From contig JALHMG010000031.1 of NCBI GenBank assembly GCA_022844135.1, forward strand, positions 1 through 64,000: a stretch of 64,000 bases of DNA. The letters run 5' to 3'. This DNA is from Lysobacterales bacterium (GTDB lineage: Bacteria > Pseudomonadota > Gammaproteobacteria > Xanthomonadales > SZUA-5). Each line of letters begins with the position of its first letter. The first letter of the stretch is position 1. Below the pieces are notes generated by a model. That model saw only the letters and a program-made list of their open reading frames with translations, ran no database searches and was not told where the DNA came from. Of the stretch, positions 9,017-17,715 are shown one piece after another. Position numbers and translations under genes: made by a program.

Positions 9017-9796
9017 ATGCGCGCTTTCCATACCGACGATCGAGCCAGTCTGCGTCCCGATCATCCCTCCCCGCTGTATCACCAGTTGTACGCCCTGGTG
9101 AAGCGCAAAATCGAGGGTGGCGATCTGCGTCAAGGGGCGCTGATTCCAGCGGAAAAAGAACTCGCGGCCTTCTTCGGAGTATCGCGAATCACCGTCAAGC
9201 GCGCTCTGGATGATCTTGAGGGCGAGGGGTATGTCAGCCGCCACCGCGGACGCGGCACGCATGTTACCTACAAGTACGAGCCTAAGGTCTTGCGCGCGCC
9301 GCTCAACAGCATGCTCGAAAGCCTCGCGGTTATGGGCCGCGAAACGCAGGTCAAGCTCATCGATTTCGCGCGCGTCGCTCCGCCGCCGCAGGTGGCCGAT
9401 GGCTTGCGCCTGACGCCCGATCAATGGGTGGATCGGGCGATTCGCGTGCGCCTGAGCGAGGGCCTGCCGTTCGCGCACTACACCAGCTGGACAGTGCCGA
9501 TCGGGCCTGGGCTGACGCAGGAAGCGCTCAAATCGTCGAGCCGCCTGGATCTCTTTCGCCGCCTCGGAATCCATCTCAAAGAAGTCGATCAGGTCATCAG
9601 TGCGATCACTGCCGACACAACACTGGCACAGCGATTGGTCGTACGCGCCGGCGATCCATTGCTGCAAGTGACGCGCATTTCCAGCGATCAGCGCGGGCGA
9701 CCGATCGACTACCTCGTCGGCGTGTATCGACCGGATCGCTTCCAATACCACATGAAGCTATCGGCCTCGGATGTGATGGTGCGAGGCAAGCGATGA
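9017..9796 (+). CDS. GntR-family (HutC/UTRA) transcriptional regulator
   Basis: 259-aa regulator. Residues about 14-78 form a GntR winged helix (YHQLYALVKRKIEGGDLRQG, LIPAEKELAAFFGVSRITVK), and about 90-245 a UTRA ligand-binding domain (APLNSMLESLAVMG at its start, ISSDQRGRPIDYLVGVYRPD at its end). UTRA domains bind small metabolites such as sugars or histidine intermediates. The ATG at 9017 is used; a TTG at 8996 is an alternative and neither has a strong ribosome-binding site. The gene precedes the aconitase-like pair on the same strand and probably controls it. Confidence 0.85.
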   Translation: MRAFHTDDRASLRPDHPSPLYHQLYALVKRKIEGGDLRQGALIPAEKELAAFFGVSRITVKRALDDLEGEGYVSRHRGRGTHVTYKYEPKVLRAPLNSMLESLAVMGRETQVKLIDFARVAPPPQVADGLRLTPDQWVDRAIRVRLSEGLPFAHYTSWTVPIGPGLTQEALKSSSRLDLFRRLGIHLKEVDQVISAITADTTLAQRLVVRAGDPLLQVTRISSDQRGRPIDYLVGVYRPDRFQYHMKLSASDVMVRGKR

Positions 9797-9853
9797 TGAC
9801 GACGATGAGCCACGACTTGTGTTTCGATGATCTTGGGGCCAAGGGGTGGGGGG

Positions 9854-9880
9854 CGGGGCGCCAAGCCCCGAGACTGCTTT
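9854..9880 (+). terminator. Possible terminator after UTRA regulator gene
   Basis: A 6-bp GC stem (CGGGGC with GCCCCG, 5-nt loop) is followed by AGACTGCTTTTG, a short T-run. It lies about 60 nt past the regulator stop. The stem is short, so this is tentative. Confidence 0.3.
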
Positions 9881-10019
9881 TGCCTCATTTCTGGCGAAGC
9901 CGATGCGCTGCGCGGGCTGGAGAGCCAGCGCGGCCCCTGCCCCCTGAACTTTGCCTCGTGACGACTGCCCGAATGCGCACAGCGAAGGACGCCTGGTGCA
10001 TTCGATCCGGACCACAGGG

Positions 10020-11276
10020 ATGATGACGCTCGCCGAAAAAATCATCGCGCGGGCCGCTGGAAAAAACCTTGTGCGGCCGGGGGAAATCGTCACCTGCCAG
10101 GTCGACTTGGCGATGATGCACGACTCGGGTGGCCCAAGGCGCGTCGATAGCAAGCTGCGCGAGCTCGGCGTCGGCATCTGGGACCCCGACAGAGTCGTCG
10201 TCGTCAGCGATCACTACGTGCCGGCGGTGGATGCGGACAGCGCCGAAATCCTGTCGTTCACGCGCGGCTGGGTGGCCGAACGCGGCATCCGTCACTTCTA
10301 CGATATGCGCGGCATTTGCCATGTGGTGTTGCAGGAGCACGGCCATCTGCGACCTGGCATGTTCGCTGTGGGCGGCGATTCGCATTCGCCGTCGGGCGGC
10401 GCCGTCGGCGCCTTCATGGTCGGCATCGGTGCCACCGAAATGGCTGGCGTGCTGGCCACCGGCGAGATCTGGATTCGCGTGCCGGAAACCTTGCGGATCG
10501 ATTTGTCTGGCGCGCTCGGCCCGTGCCTGTCGAGCAAGGATGTGCTGCTGCATCTGTGCGCGACATTGGGCATGAACAACGATTATTTGTGCATCGAGTA
10601 CGCTGGCGAAGCGATCGCCGACTTATCGATGGCGGAGCGACTGACGTTGTGCAACATGGCCGCCGAACTGGGCGGCAAGACAGGCATCGTCGCGCCGGAT
10701 GCGCGCACTGCTGCGGCGCTGGCCGCAGCCGGTGCGCCGAACACGTTCGACCCAAGCTGGCGCAGCGATGAGGGCGCCGCGACGCGCCATCATCGCGTCG
10801 ACTTGAGCGCGCTCAGTCCACACGTCGCGGCGCCGCACAGTCCGGCGAACTCGTCGCCGGTGAATGACCACGCTGGCACGCGCATCGACCAGGCGTACAT
10901 TGGTGCATGCACTGGGGCAAAGCTGCAGGACTTGCAAATGGCCGCAAGCGTGTTGCGCGGGCACCGGGTCGCGAGCCATGTGCGCCTGCTGATCGCACCG
11001 GCGTCGACCCAGACCACCTTGCAAGCGGCCCGCGATGGCACCCTGCAGATTCTTACAGAAGCCGGCGCGATCTTGCTGCCGAGCGGCTGCGGCGCCTGTG
11101 CGGGCCTCGGTGCTGGCGTGCTGGCCAAGGGCGAAATCTGCATCGCGTCCACGGCGCGCAACTTCAAGGGCCGCATGGGATCGGCAGAAAGCCGCGTGTA
11201 CCTGGGCTCCCCATACACGGTGGCAGCATCGGCAATCAAAGGCGCGATCGCCGATCCCCGCGAGGTGCACGCATGA
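10020..11276 (+). CDS. Aconitase-family hydro-lyase, large subunit (LeuC-like)
   Basis: 418-aa large subunit of a two-component [4Fe-4S] hydro-lyase of the isopropylmalate isomerase/homoaconitase group. Three cluster cysteines are visible: C297 (IGACTGAK) and C357/C360 (SGCGACAG). The substrate loop GGDSHSPSGGAVGAF replaces the GDSHTST of true LeuC. It overlaps the small-subunit gene by ATGA. The context (UTRA regulator, glycerate kinase, uronate genes; no leuA or leuB) argues for a catabolic substrate, by analogy with enzymes such as 2,3-dimethylmalate dehydratase; the actual substrate is unknown. The second of two adjacent ATGs (10023) may be the true start. Confidence 0.8.
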   Translation: MMTLAEKIIARAAGKNLVRPGEIVTCQVDLAMMHDSGGPRRVDSKLRELGVGIWDPDRVVVVSDHYVPAVDADSAEILSFTRGWVAERGIRHFYDMRGICHVVLQEHGHLRPGMFAVGGDSHSPSGGAVGAFMVGIGATEMAGVLATGEIWIRVPETLRIDLSGALGPCLSSKDVLLHLCATLGMNNDYLCIEYAGEAIADLSMAERLTLCNMAAELGGKTGIVAPDARTAAALAAAGAPNTFDPSWRSDEGAATRHHRVDLSALSPHVAAPHSPANSSPVNDHAGTRIDQAYIGACTGAKLQDLQMAASVLRGHRVASHVRLLIAPASTQTTLQAARDGTLQILTEAGAILLPSGCGACAGLGAGVLAKGEICIASTARNFKGRMGSAESRVYLGSPYTVAASAIKGAIADPREVHA

Positions 11277-11767
11277 TCGCCGGACGCGCCTTCGTGTACG
11301 GCGATCAGATCGACACCGATGTGCTGGCGCCTGGCGCCTACATGAAGCGCCCACTCGCAGAGTTGGCTCAGCATTGCCTGGAAGCGGTCGACCCGAATTT
11401 CGCCAGTAACGTCCGCCGCGGCGATGTGATCGTCGCCGGCAGCGGCTTCGGAATTGGTTCCTCGCGCGAGCAGGCCGCCCAGGCGCTGATCGAACTTGGC
11501 GTCGGCTGCGTGCTCGCAAAGTCGTTCGCGCGCATCTTCTATCGCAATGCGCTGAACCTTGGATTGCCGGTGCTGGTGCTCGACGCGCCGCATGCGATTG
11601 CGCGCGGCATGCGCGTCGAGGTCGATATCGCCACGGGACGGGTTGCCGTTCCGGCGCTGCAACTGGACTATTCGGCGCAGCCGATCCCGCCATTCCTGCA
11701 GGCCCTGCTCGCCGACGGCGGCTTGATTCCGCATCTGAAGAAGCGCTTCGCGGCCCGCAGCGGTTGA
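11273..11767 (+). CDS. Aconitase-family hydro-lyase, small subunit (LeuD-like)
   Basis: 164-aa swivel-domain subunit partnering the large subunit encoded immediately upstream, with which it overlaps by 4 nt. The YGDQIDTDVLAPGAYM N-terminus and GSGFGIGSSREQA motif (about residues 56-68) are the substrate-recognition elements of LeuD-like proteins, and SFARIFYRNALNLGLPVL is also conserved. Its short length is typical of the archaeal/HACN-type small subunits rather than the about 200-aa proteobacterial LeuD, again pointing away from leucine synthesis. Confidence 0.8.
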   Translation: MIAGRAFVYGDQIDTDVLAPGAYMKRPLAELAQHCLEAVDPNFASNVRRGDVIVAGSGFGIGSSREQAAQALIELGVGCVLAKSFARIFYRNALNLGLPVLVLDAPHAIARGMRVEVDIATGRVAVPALQLDYSAQPIPPFLQALLADGGLIPHLKKRFAARSG

Positions 11768-11772
11768 GGCGC

Positions 11773-12996
11773 TCAAAGCCCGATAGCAATCGCCCGAAAG
11801 TCGTTGACGTTGGTCCCCGTCGGGCCGGTCTCGATCGTTTGATTGAGCGCTGCGAAAAACCCGCCAGCATCCCACTGCGCCAGCGACTCTGCCGGATCAA
11901 GGCCAAGCGCGCGAGCGCGCCCTGCCGTGTCGGCATCGAACCACGCGCCGGCAGCCGGGCCGGTGCCATCGATGCCGTCGGTGTCGGCCGCCAGCGCGCA
12001 GATGCCGCGCGCACCGTGGAGCGCCTCCAACAGTGCCAGCAGATAAGTCTGATTGCGCCCGCCGCTGCCGCGCCTCGCGCCTGGGGCAACCGTGGTCTCG
12101 CCACCAGACAAGATCAACAGACGCTCGCCGCGGTTCTGGTGATGCAGCGCGAGCTTCGCGTGCGTACGCGCCAGTGCCAACGCATCGCCGCCGAGGTTGG
12201 CGCCGAGCACGATGACGTTCAACCCTTGTGAGCGCGCCTGCGCGGCCGCGGCATCCAGCGATTGCTGCGGCGACGCGATCACCCGTGCCTCGGCGCTGAC
12301 TTCAAGCAAGGGCGGCTCGGCGGTGGGCACACCGGGGAAGTGCGCTGCCAACCAGTCGCGGGCCAGCGCATCGCACGGGCCCGATGCCCACGGCACAGTG
12401 GGTCCGGAGGCGATCCAATGCAAAACATCGCCGGGCACATCCGAGATCGCCAGCGTGGTCGCGGTTGCGCGCGTCGCAGCAAGAAGTCGCCCACCCTTCA
12501 GACGGCTCAGCCGCACGCGTACGGCGTTGATCACATCGATCGGCAAGCCACTATCGAGCAGCGTGCGCTGAACCTGTAGCCACTGCTCCAGTCCGTTCGA
12601 CGCAGCCAGGCTTGCCGAAGCATCGGGCGCGCTGATGGGCAGGTCCATCAGCGCCGAGCCGCCACCAGAAATCAACGCCAACAAACGATCGCCCTGGCGC
12701 AAGCCAGCCGCGAAGCTGAGCGCTGCGGCGCCGGCAGCGATCGAAGCGTCCGTAGGTAGCGGATGGCCGGCGTCGAACTGCTGCCAACCCGGCGCCCGCA
12801 GCCGCTCGCCGCCGGGCGCAATGCAGATGCCGCGGGAGCGCTCGTAGCGCTCGATCGCTGCACGAGCCATCGGCACCGCCGCCTTGCCGAGCGCGAGAAT
12901 GTGCGGGCGGTCGACATCCGGCCAATGTCCGCTCAAGGCCCGTGCCGCGTCGGCGCTGGCGACGGCGATCTGTAACAGGTCGATGAGTTGACGCAT
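11773..12996 (-). CDS. Glycerate 2-kinase (MOFRL family)
   Basis: 407-aa kinase of the GckA/TtuD type, which phosphorylates D-glycerate to 2-phosphoglycerate. Visible family motifs are LALGKAAVPMA (about 35-45), ISGGGSALMDLP (about 108-119), LKGGRLLAA, LSGGETTV (about 296-303), RGSGGRNQ, ADTDGIDG and GPTGTNVND near the C-terminus. It converges on the LeuD-like gene with a 5-nt gap. Glycerate is the end product of aldarate, tartrate and glyoxylate routes, so the gene fits a neighbouring sugar-acid pathway. Older annotations call this family hydroxypyruvate reductase. Confidence 0.88.
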   Translation of the reverse strand: MRQLIDLLQIAVASADAARALSGHWPDVDRPHILALGKAAVPMARAAIERYERSRGICIAPGGERLRAPGWQQFDAGHPLPTDASIAAGAAALSFAAGLRQGDRLLALISGGGSALMDLPISAPDASASLAASNGLEQWLQVQRTLLDSGLPIDVINAVRVRLSRLKGGRLLAATRATATTLAISDVPGDVLHWIASGPTVPWASGPCDALARDWLAAHFPGVPTAEPPLLEVSAEARVIASPQQSLDAAAAQARSQGLNVIVLGANLGGDALALARTHAKLALHHQNRGERLLILSGGETTVAPGARRGSGGRNQTYLLALLEALHGARGICALAADTDGIDGTGPAAGAWFDADTAGRARALGLDPAESLAQWDAGGFFAALNQTIETGPTGTNVNDFRAIAIGL

Positions 12997-13016
12997 GGTC
13001 GGGGCGCGTGCGGCAG

Positions 13017-16000
13017 CTATCGTTCGGAGCGTCCGTACCAGGCGCGAAGCGTCTCGAAGGCTGGCTTGGGCTGCCCCATCTCATCGATCAAACCCTTGCG
13101 ATTCCAGTAGTCCTGGAAGCGCCCGTGCCAACGCCGCGGCGCCTGGAAGTCTTTCAGAATCCACGGGCTGATGCCGTCGAGCTCAGGCATGGTGTCGAAC
13201 AGTTTCAAATTCTGCTCGTACAGCCAGACCTGATAGTCGGCGCTCCAACGCACCGCCCTGTCGGCCCGGAATTCGCGCGGCGCGTCGGCGCCGAACTCGC
13301 TGAAGACGAAGGGCTTGTCGTAGTTCGATGCAAAGCTCAGCGAGGCGATGTCCGCCGGCGTGCGCGTGCCATACCAACCTTCGTACTGATTCACGGCAAT
13401 CACATCGAGGTCGGCGCCAAGCGGATCGGCGACGCGTATCTCGTTGCCGATTTGTTGCGCCTTGTTGAGCGCAGCGGTGATCGGGCGGGTCGCATCTTGC
13501 GCTCGTGCGTCGCTGATCAATCGGCGCAGAAACGCATTACGCGCCGGCGTGATCGAGGTCTCATTCGCTACACTCCAGAGGATCACGCTGGCGCGGTTGT
13601 AGTCGCGCTCGACGTTTGTCGCCTGCATGCGCCGCGCGAGCGCGAGCGTCGCGGGGTTGGCGTACTGCACTTCGTCCCAGTAGACCGGTATTTCGCTCCA
13701 GACCAGGAGGCCCATTTCATCCGCCGCGCGCACCATCGCTTCGCTATGCGGATAGTGTGCGAGCCGCACGAAATTGGCGCCCAGGGCCTTGGATTTTTCC
13801 AGCAACGCGCGTGCTTCAGTGGCATTGCGCACCCTTCCGCCGATCGCTCCCAGCCGCTCTTCATGGACACTGATGCCGCGCAGAAAGATCTTTTCGCCGT
13901 TCAAGCAAAGATCGTTGCCGCACACGGATATCGTGCGCAGTCCCACGCGATCCCGGACCACGTGATCGCCAACCGAAGCCTGCACCTCATAGCGCCTGGG
14001 CGAGGTCGGCGACCACCGCGTGATGCGCGGCAATCTGGCGGCTGCGCGCGCGATGCCGTTGTCATCGGCACTAGCGTCGAGCGCAATGTTCAACTCGGGA
14101 ATCGAGAAACGCAGCCTGGTGCCCGATTTCGCTGGGCCGTCCAGACGAGCCACCAGCTCGACCGCCGCGCTCCGACCCTGGTCCCGCAGCGCGACGCGCA
14201 GTGTCGCGATGAAAGTCGAAGGCACATGCACCAAATGCACCGAGCGCGTCAGCCCGCCATAGTTGAACCAGTCGAAATCCAGGCTCGGGATGCCGTTCTT
14301 GCGGCGCGTCGAGTCGACCGCAACCACCAGCGAGTTCTTGCCATCGCGCAAATGCGCTGTCGCCTCAAACTGGAACGGCGTAAAGCCGCCCTCGTGCTCG
14401 CCGAGCGGTTGGCCGTTGAGCCACACGCGCGTCAAATAGTTGGCGCCTTCGAAGTACAGGAACTGGCGCTCGCCGCTGCGGCGGTCGGCTTCGAAGGTAG
14501 TGCGATACCAAAGCATGCCTTCATACCATTTGAGTTCCGGCACCGCCGTGTTCCAATCGCTGGGTACCGCGATCTCGCGCGCGCTGTCCCATTCGTATTC
14601 GATCAACGGGTTCTCGTTGCCATCGGCGCGCTCATCGAGAGGCAATGAACGGCGCGGCGGACGCGGCTTGTTGAGCGCGATCTGATAGGGGTCGACTATG
14701 TACTTCCAGGTGCCGTCGAGGCGCTGCGTGCGGCGCGATTCGAGTTGCGTGAGCGGGAGGGCGAAATCGGTTTCGGCGACGGTCTTGGGGTGCGCATTCG
14801 CTGCGGCGTAAGCAGCAAGAAAGCGCAGCGAGAATGCGGTCGCGATCGGCCGTGCACGCAGCTCGATCTGATTGCCGGCGCTACGACGGCGAATTTCCAG
14901 AGCCGAGCCGGCGAGCTGCGGATTGGCATGGTCTGCCGGATAGCGATGCGCGATCAGCCATGCAGCGATGGCTTCGATATCGGCGTCGAACTCTGCGGAC
15001 TGGGTCAGGCGTTTAGCCTCCAGCATCAGCAGTCCCGCAAAAGCGCTTGCCGAACCGGTGATCGATTCGCGGCGGATCGTGAATTCGGTCGCGTCGGCCG
15101 CCCTGGCCTGCGCCGCGTCATCGACATAACGCAAGTCGAGATTGTCGTAGTGCATGGCGCCGTTGGCATCGATCAAGCGCTGCGTCGCGCGCAGCGTTTT
15201 GAGCGCCGCATCGAGATAGCGCCGCTCGCGCGTCAGGGAATAGCCGCGCAGCAGCGCCTCGGCATACCAGAGGTTGAAGCGCGGATGGATTTGCCCACGG
15301 GCGGGATCGTTCGGTTCGAAATCCATCCAGAAACCATTCGCATGCTGTCGTTCCACCGCGCCATCCAGCGTGCGCAGATAGGCATTGCGAAAAGCTGCTT
15401 CCTTGCTGTGCGTGTAGGCGTCGAGATACAGGCTGCCTTCGATATTCGGCCGGGCGACCTGGTACAGCGATGCGGGCTGCGCATCGTGGTGCGGCGAACG
15501 GTTGGTCCAAACGCTGCCGCCGGGATCGAGAATGTTGTAGATCAATCCGCTGTCCGGCAAGTACATCGTCTGCAGCGTAAAACGCGCCGCTCGCGTCGCG
15601 ACTTCGGCGTAAGCGCGATTGCCGGTGACATCCGACAAGGCGTACAAACCGGCGGTGCCATCGGAGAGCGTCGTGAAGTTGATCAGCGACCCAAGCCGAT
15701 CGCCGTGCGCCGCGTTGAGCATGCCCTTCAGCGGGCCGTCCTTGATCTCCTGAGCGATCCACCACTCGCCACCACGCTGCGCGGCGTCGAGGAACTCGGT
15801 TTCACCCGTGCGCTCGTAAGCCGCGAGCAGTCCAAGCACCAGTTGCCCGGTGTGCCACGCCGTTTCGTAAGGCTGCCAGGTGCCGCGCACCAGATCGAAG
15901 TCGCCCCGCGCCGCGCCGTTTTCGTCGAGCGCGATGCGTGAGGCGTAACGAGCCTGGTCGATGATGGCGTTGTGGACGGCGTCGGGTGTGGTCTGGGGGA

Positions 16001-16154
16001 AACCAGACGAACATATGAGCATCAAGACAGCAGCGCCGACGACTTGTCCAAACCGTCTGGAACACACCGTGAAGAGCGAGGGCACGAGGGCACGAGGGGC
16101 GGAGCCCAGCGCTTGCGAGCGAAGCTCGCGCTCGTGCCCTTGCTCTTGATTCAC
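13017..16154 (-). CDS. Exported two-domain glycosidase: six-hairpin domain plus GH2 beta-glucuronidase
   Basis: 1045-aa exported enzyme. After a signal peptide (hydrophobic core VVGAAVLMLICSSGFPQ, about residues 38-54) comes an (alpha/alpha)6-barrel-like region (about 60-440) resembling six-hairpin glycosidases, then a GH2 sandwich (about 470-620), an Ig-like domain and a TIM barrel (about 740-1045). GH2 acid/base E865 (SVANETS) and nucleophile E953 (VFSEFGAD) are present, and N1018-x-K1020 (NRKG) matches the uronate-sensing N-x-K of beta-glucuronidases. The GTG start at 16154 is backed by a perfect AGGAGG 6 nt upstream, yet codons 2-28 lie inside a genome-interspersed palindrome. A later GTG at 16067 is possible but has no ribosome-binding site. 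Confidence 0.8.
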   Translation of the reverse strand: MNQEQGHERELRSQALGSAPRALVPSLFTVCSRRFGQVVGAAVLMLICSSGFPQTTPDAVHNAIIDQARYASRIALDENGAARGDFDLVRGTWQPYETAWHTGQLVLGLLAAYERTGETEFLDAAQRGGEWWIAQEIKDGPLKGMLNAAHGDRLGSLINFTTLSDGTAGLYALSDVTGNRAYAEVATRAARFTLQTMYLPDSGLIYNILDPGGSVWTNRSPHHDAQPASLYQVARPNIEGSLYLDAYTHSKEAAFRNAYLRTLDGAVERQHANGFWMDFEPNDPARGQIHPRFNLWYAEALLRGYSLTRERRYLDAALKTLRATQRLIDANGAMHYDNLDLRYVDDAAQARAADATEFTIRRESITGSASAFAGLLMLEAKRLTQSAEFDADIEAIAAWLIAHRYPADHANPQLAGSALEIRRRSAGNQIELRARPIATAFSLRFLAAYAAANAHPKTVAETDFALPLTQLESRRTQRLDGTWKYIVDPYQIALNKPRPPRRSLPLDERADGNENPLIEYEWDSAREIAVPSDWNTAVPELKWYEGMLWYRTTFEADRRSGERQFLYFEGANYLTRVWLNGQPLGEHEGGFTPFQFEATAHLRDGKNSLVVAVDSTRRKNGIPSLDFDWFNYGGLTRSVHLVHVPSTFIATLRVALRDQGRSAAVELVARLDGPAKSGTRLRFSIPELNIALDASADDNGIARAAARLPRITRWSPTSPRRYEVQASVGDHVVRDRVGLRTISVCGNDLCLNGEKIFLRGISVHEERLGAIGGRVRNATEARALLEKSKALGANFVRLAHYPHSEAMVRAADEMGLLVWSEIPVYWDEVQYANPATLALARRMQATNVERDYNRASVILWSVANETSITPARNAFLRRLISDARAQDATRPITAALNKAQQIGNEIRVADPLGADLDVIAVNQYEGWYGTRTPADIASLSFASNYDKPFVFSEFGADAPREFRADRAVRWSADYQVWLYEQNLKLFDTMPELDGISPWILKDFQAPRRWHGRFQDYWNRKGLIDEMGQPKPAFETLRAWYGRSER
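16072..16148 (-). repeat. Interspersed palindromic repeat, in-frame copy 1
   Basis: About 77 bp that begins and ends with inverted arms (AGAGCGAGGGCACGAG and CTCGTGCCCTTGCTCT) and contains an inner stem GCGAGC-GAA-GCTCGC. Related copies lie at 25991, 27869 and 58946. This copy occupies codons 2-28 of the exported GH2 gene, between a strong ribosome-binding site/GTG start and the signal peptide, and keeps the frame open. Confidence 0.75.
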
Positions 16155-16160
16155 GCCAAA

Positions 16161-16166
16161 CCTCCT
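16161..16166 (-). promoter_or_regulatory. Perfect Shine-Dalgarno fixing the GH2 start
   Basis: AGGAGG on the minus strand, 6 nt upstream of the GTG at 16154. It is the reason for choosing that start even though it places a palindromic repeat inside the coding region. Confidence 0.7.
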
Positions 16167-16215
16167 GATGGTATCGGGTCAACTCGAAACCCAATTCGAA
16201 ACCAAGACCCGCTGC

Positions 16216-17715
16216 TCACATCACCGCCCCAATCACCCAAGGCACAAACTCGGCCTCGCCGAAGCCCAGGCGTTCGCTGGCGGATTTCTCGCCCGATGCG
16301 ACTCGCAACAGGCGCTCAAAAATCTCGCTTCCGAGTTCATCGACACTGCGCAAGCCACCGGCGATATCGCCACAGTCGATGTCGATGTCCTCGCTTTGGC
16401 GCACGGCCAGTGCCGAGTTGCTGGAGAGCTTGATGCTCGGCACCGGTTTGGCGCCGAACACAGCGCCGCGACCGGTAGTGAAGGCCATCAAATTGGCGCC
16501 GCCGGCGATCTGACCGGTGGCGCTGCACGGGTCGTAACCCGGCGTATCCATGAACTGAAAACCGGGACCGATTTCTTCGCCGTAAAGGAGCACGTTCTGC
16601 AGCGGCGCGGTGCCGCCTTTGGCCACCGCACCGAGCGACTTCTCGAGGATCGTCGACAAGCCGCCAGCGATGTTTCCGGGCGAGGGATTGTTGTTGAGAT
16701 CGGTGCCGTGTTTAGCGGCGTAGTCCTCCCACCAGCGCAGGCGATCGAGCAGTTTTCGCTGCACGGCGGGGCTGGTCGCGCGCGCCAGCAGCAAGCTCTC
16801 CGCACCATAGATTTCCGGCGTCTCCGAAAGCACAACGCTACCGCCCGCGGCCACTAGTCGATCGGCGGCTGCGCCCAGCGCCGGGTTGGCGGTCATGCCG
16901 CTCCACCCATCGGAGCCGCCGCATTGCAAGGCCAGTTTCAGCGCGGCTATCGGCGCCTCGACGCGCTGGTCGCTATTGGCCAGTTCCAGCAGCTCACGCA
17001 CGATCGCGATGCCACGCTCGATGGCCGCCGGCGTACCGCCAACGTCCTGAATCGATAGTGTGCGCAAGCGCGATCCTGGAACCAGGGCCTGATCGCGCAT
17101 CAAGCGATCGGTCTGGTTCACCTCGCAGCCCAAGCCGATCAGCAGCACCGCAGCGAAATTCGGTTGCCGCGCGTAGCCGCCGATGGTTCGCTGCAACAGC
17201 TCGATGCCCTCGCCCTGATGGGCCATACCGCAGCCGCTGGTATGCGTCAGCGCGATCACGCCATCGACATTCGGGAATGCGGTCACGTCCTCACATCGTC
17301 GCGCGATCTGTTTGGCGACCGTCGCCGAGCAATTCACGGTGGTCAAAACGCCGATGTAGTTGCGCGTACCGACACTGCCGTTCTCGCGCAGGAAACCTCG
17401 AAACGTGCGTGCGCGCAATGCGCTGTGTCGCTCAAGATCGCTCTGCTGAGCGGCACCGACGGGCCGCTCCAGCCCAGCCTCGAAGCGCATGTTGTGGACA
17501 TGCACATGAGCACCCGAAGCGATATCGCTGCGCGCGGTGCCGATCGGCAAACCGTACTTCAGCACCGGCTCGCCGGCCGCAATCGCGCGCAGGGCGAATT
17601 TGTGTCCGCGCGGAATGGCTGCACGCACCGCGACGCCCGCGGCGGTAACTCCGTCCGTGAGGTCTTCGAGCGCAATCGCGACGTTGTCGAGCGCATTTAG
17701 GATCAACGCGTTCAT
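16216..17715 (-). CDS. uxaA: Altronate dehydratase
   Basis: 499-aa hydro-lyase converting D-altronate to 2-keto-3-deoxygluconate in galacturonate catabolism. An N-terminal SAF-like domain (about 1-95) is followed by the large UxaA/GarD domain: RENGSVGTRNYIGVLTTVNC, HTSGCGMAHQG and LGLGCEVNQ-type segment (LIGLGCEVNQ), with QCGGSDGWSG further on. It overlaps the fructuronate reductase stop by ATGA and is separated from the exported GH2 gene by about 60 bp, so the minus-strand block reads as one operon (uxaC-uxuB-uxaA-GH2). Confidence 0.92.
   Translation of the reverse strand: MNALILNALDNVAIALEDLTDGVTAAGVAVRAAIPRGHKFALRAIAAGEPVLKYGLPIGTARSDIASGAHVHVHNMRFEAGLERPVGAAQQSDLERHSALRARTFRGFLRENGSVGTRNYIGVLTTVNCSATVAKQIARRCEDVTAFPNVDGVIALTHTSGCGMAHQGEGIELLQRTIGGYARQPNFAAVLLIGLGCEVNQTDRLMRDQALVPGSRLRTLSIQDVGGTPAAIERGIAIVRELLELANSDQRVEAPIAALKLALQCGGSDGWSGMTANPALGAAADRLVAAGGSVVLSETPEIYGAESLLLARATSPAVQRKLLDRLRWWEDYAAKHGTDLNNNPSPGNIAGGLSTILEKSLGAVAKGGTAPLQNVLLYGEEIGPGFQFMDTPGYDPCSATGQIAGGANLMAFTTGRGAVFGAKPVPSIKLSSNSALAVRQSEDIDIDCGDIAGGLRSVDELGSEIFERLLRVASGEKSASERLGFGEAEFVPWVIGAVM

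Noticed and set aside
10020..11767. Leucine biosynthesis leuCD
   Set aside because: The substrate loop, short small subunit, overlap arrangement and catabolic context do not fit; no leuA or leuB is nearby.
14745..15941. 398-codon plus-strand frame opposite the exported GH2 gene (and another at 13008-14648)
   Set aside because: Shadows of the GH2 enzyme with its catalytic residues; no independent support.
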